From NCBI GenBank assembly GCA_030151135.1, contig JASLEQ010000416.1, positions 1-15,167 of the forward strand: DNA of 15,167 nucleotides. Direction: 5' to 3'. Positions 14,535 to 15,167 of the stretch are shown piece by piece. The DNA is from Candidatus Sulfotelmatobacter sp. Its GTDB lineage: Bacteria > Acidobacteriota > Terriglobia > Terriglobales > SbA1. The position numbers and the translations under genes are program-made. Each line of letters starts with the position of its first letter. The first letter of the stretch is position 1. The notes under the pieces are model-generated. The model did no database searches. It was not told the DNA's origin and worked only from the letters and a program-made list of their open reading frames with translations.

Positions 14535-15167
14535 GTGCGGTCGCAGATCAAGCTTGGACGTATTGGCGGGATCGAGATTGGCCTGCACTATAGCTGGCTC
14601 ATCATCGCGCTGCTGATTGCGTTTTCCCTCTCTGCACACTTTCATGCGGTCGCGCCCAGTTGGAATGTGGGCCTGGTGTGGGCGGCCGCCATCATCACAT
14701 CGGTTTTATTCTTCGTCACACTTCTGCTCCATGAGCTTGCGCACTCCCTGGTAGCGCAATCCAAAGGGCTGCGAGTGCGGGCCATCACTTTGTTTGCCCT
14801 TGGAGGCGTGTCGCAGATCGAGTCCGAAGCACGCGACGCGAAGAGCGAGTTCTGGATCGCCATCGTTGGGCCGCTGACCAGTTTCATCATAGGTTTCATC
14901 TGCGTGGGGATTGCCCGGGTGTTTGGATGGACGCCGTCCGCCGGCGAACCGCACTCGCCCGTGATGGCAGTGCTGTTGTGGTTGGGATACATAAACTTTG
15001 CGCTGGCGGCATTCAACATGATTCCCGGCTACCCGCTGGACGGAGGCCGGGTGCTGCGGGCGATCGCGTGGTGGATCACCAAAAATCCCGAGCGGGCCAC
15101 GCGAGCGGCTTCTCTGGTCGGGCAAGCAGTGGCATTCTTCTTCATCCTGGCCGGGCTGTACCGGTTT
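14535..15167 (+). CDS. M50-family intramembrane metalloprotease (site-2-protease-like), 5' part
   Basis: The frame starts at GTG 14535 and is still open at the end of the window, giving 211 residues. It is a zinc protease that cuts within the membrane. A hydrophobic helix containing [12 protein letters not shown] holds the HExxH site (His66, Glu67, His70), and [16 protein letters not shown] supplies the third zinc ligand, Asp169. [12 protein letters not shown] and [13 protein letters not shown] between them are typical of the SpoIVFB/Rv2625c-like group. Such proteins often carry C-terminal CBS domains, which would lie beyond the window. GTG is the only usable start after the in-frame stop at 14511-14513; the ribosome site is weak. 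The substrate is unknown. Confidence 0.88.
   Translation, partial: MRSQIKLGRIGGIEIGLHYSWLIIALLIAFSLSAHFHAVAPSWNVGLVWAAAIITSVLFFVTLLLHELAHSLVAQSKGLRVRAITLFALGGVSQIESEARDAKSEFWIAIVGPLTSFIIGFICVGIARVFGWTPSAGEPHSPVMAVLLWLGYINFALAAFNMIPGYPLDGGRVLRAIAWWITKNPERATRAASLVGQAVAFFFILAGLYRF

Overview
The window is GC-rich, densely coded DNA of a bacterial chromosome. The gene families point to a Gram-negative member of the Acidobacteriota (Terriglobia/Koribacter-like): a hemX-hemA-hemC cluster, a pyruvoyl-dependent arginine decarboxylase, a single-repeat TMEM175 channel, a POTRA-only periplasmic protein and many small secreted proteins. The lineage is inferred from general resemblance, not from a search. 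I see no phage genes, transposase, CRISPR array or secondary-metabolite cluster. Most genes are housekeeping.

Layout. (1) 1-1465, + strand: the 3' part of a clan-A glycoside hydrolase, then a small lipoprotein of unknown function. (2) 1466-4797, + strand: a regulatory region with a near-ideal CRP/FNR-type palindrome, followed by the tetrapyrrole operon hemX-hemA-hemC, joined by two 4-bp ATGA overlaps. (3) 4816-8578, - strand: pyruvoyl-dependent arginine decarboxylase; a secreted 112-residue protein with paired Cys/His motifs and a clear intrinsic terminator; a 464-bp gap; and a LysR regulator translationally coupled to an orphan POTRA protein. (4) 8579-10670: an inverted array of NNTCAGC heptamers, a 5' leader hairpin, type I glutamine synthetase (glnA) and a DUF1398/YbcV-like gene. 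(5) 10701-13548: PilZ protein (-), TMEM175-type channel (+), low-complexity secreted protein (-), solitary nuoI (-) and a 51-residue membrane protein (+). (6) 13605-15167, + strand: tadA, a duplicated 5' fragment of tRNA-Ser, an intact tRNA-Ser(CGA), and the start of a site-2-protease-like M50 peptidase that leaves the window.

How they fit together. HemA makes glutamate-1-semialdehyde from glutamyl-tRNA and HemC makes hydroxymethylbilane further along; HemX is the membrane partner often encoded beside hemA. GlnA assimilates ammonia and carries the adenylylation tyrosine, so post-translational control is likely. TadA makes inosine-34 in tRNA-Arg; the tRNA-Ser next to it has no evident functional link.

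The least ordinary features are the 37-bp duplication covering the tRNA-Ser leader and 5' end, the LysR-POTRA pair, the CRP-like site ahead of the haem operon, the NNTCAGC heptamer array, the Cys-x3-His/Cys-x3-Cys secreted protein, and TANNNT hexamers placed so close to several start codons that leaderless transcripts are possible. I found no convincing new multi-gene system.
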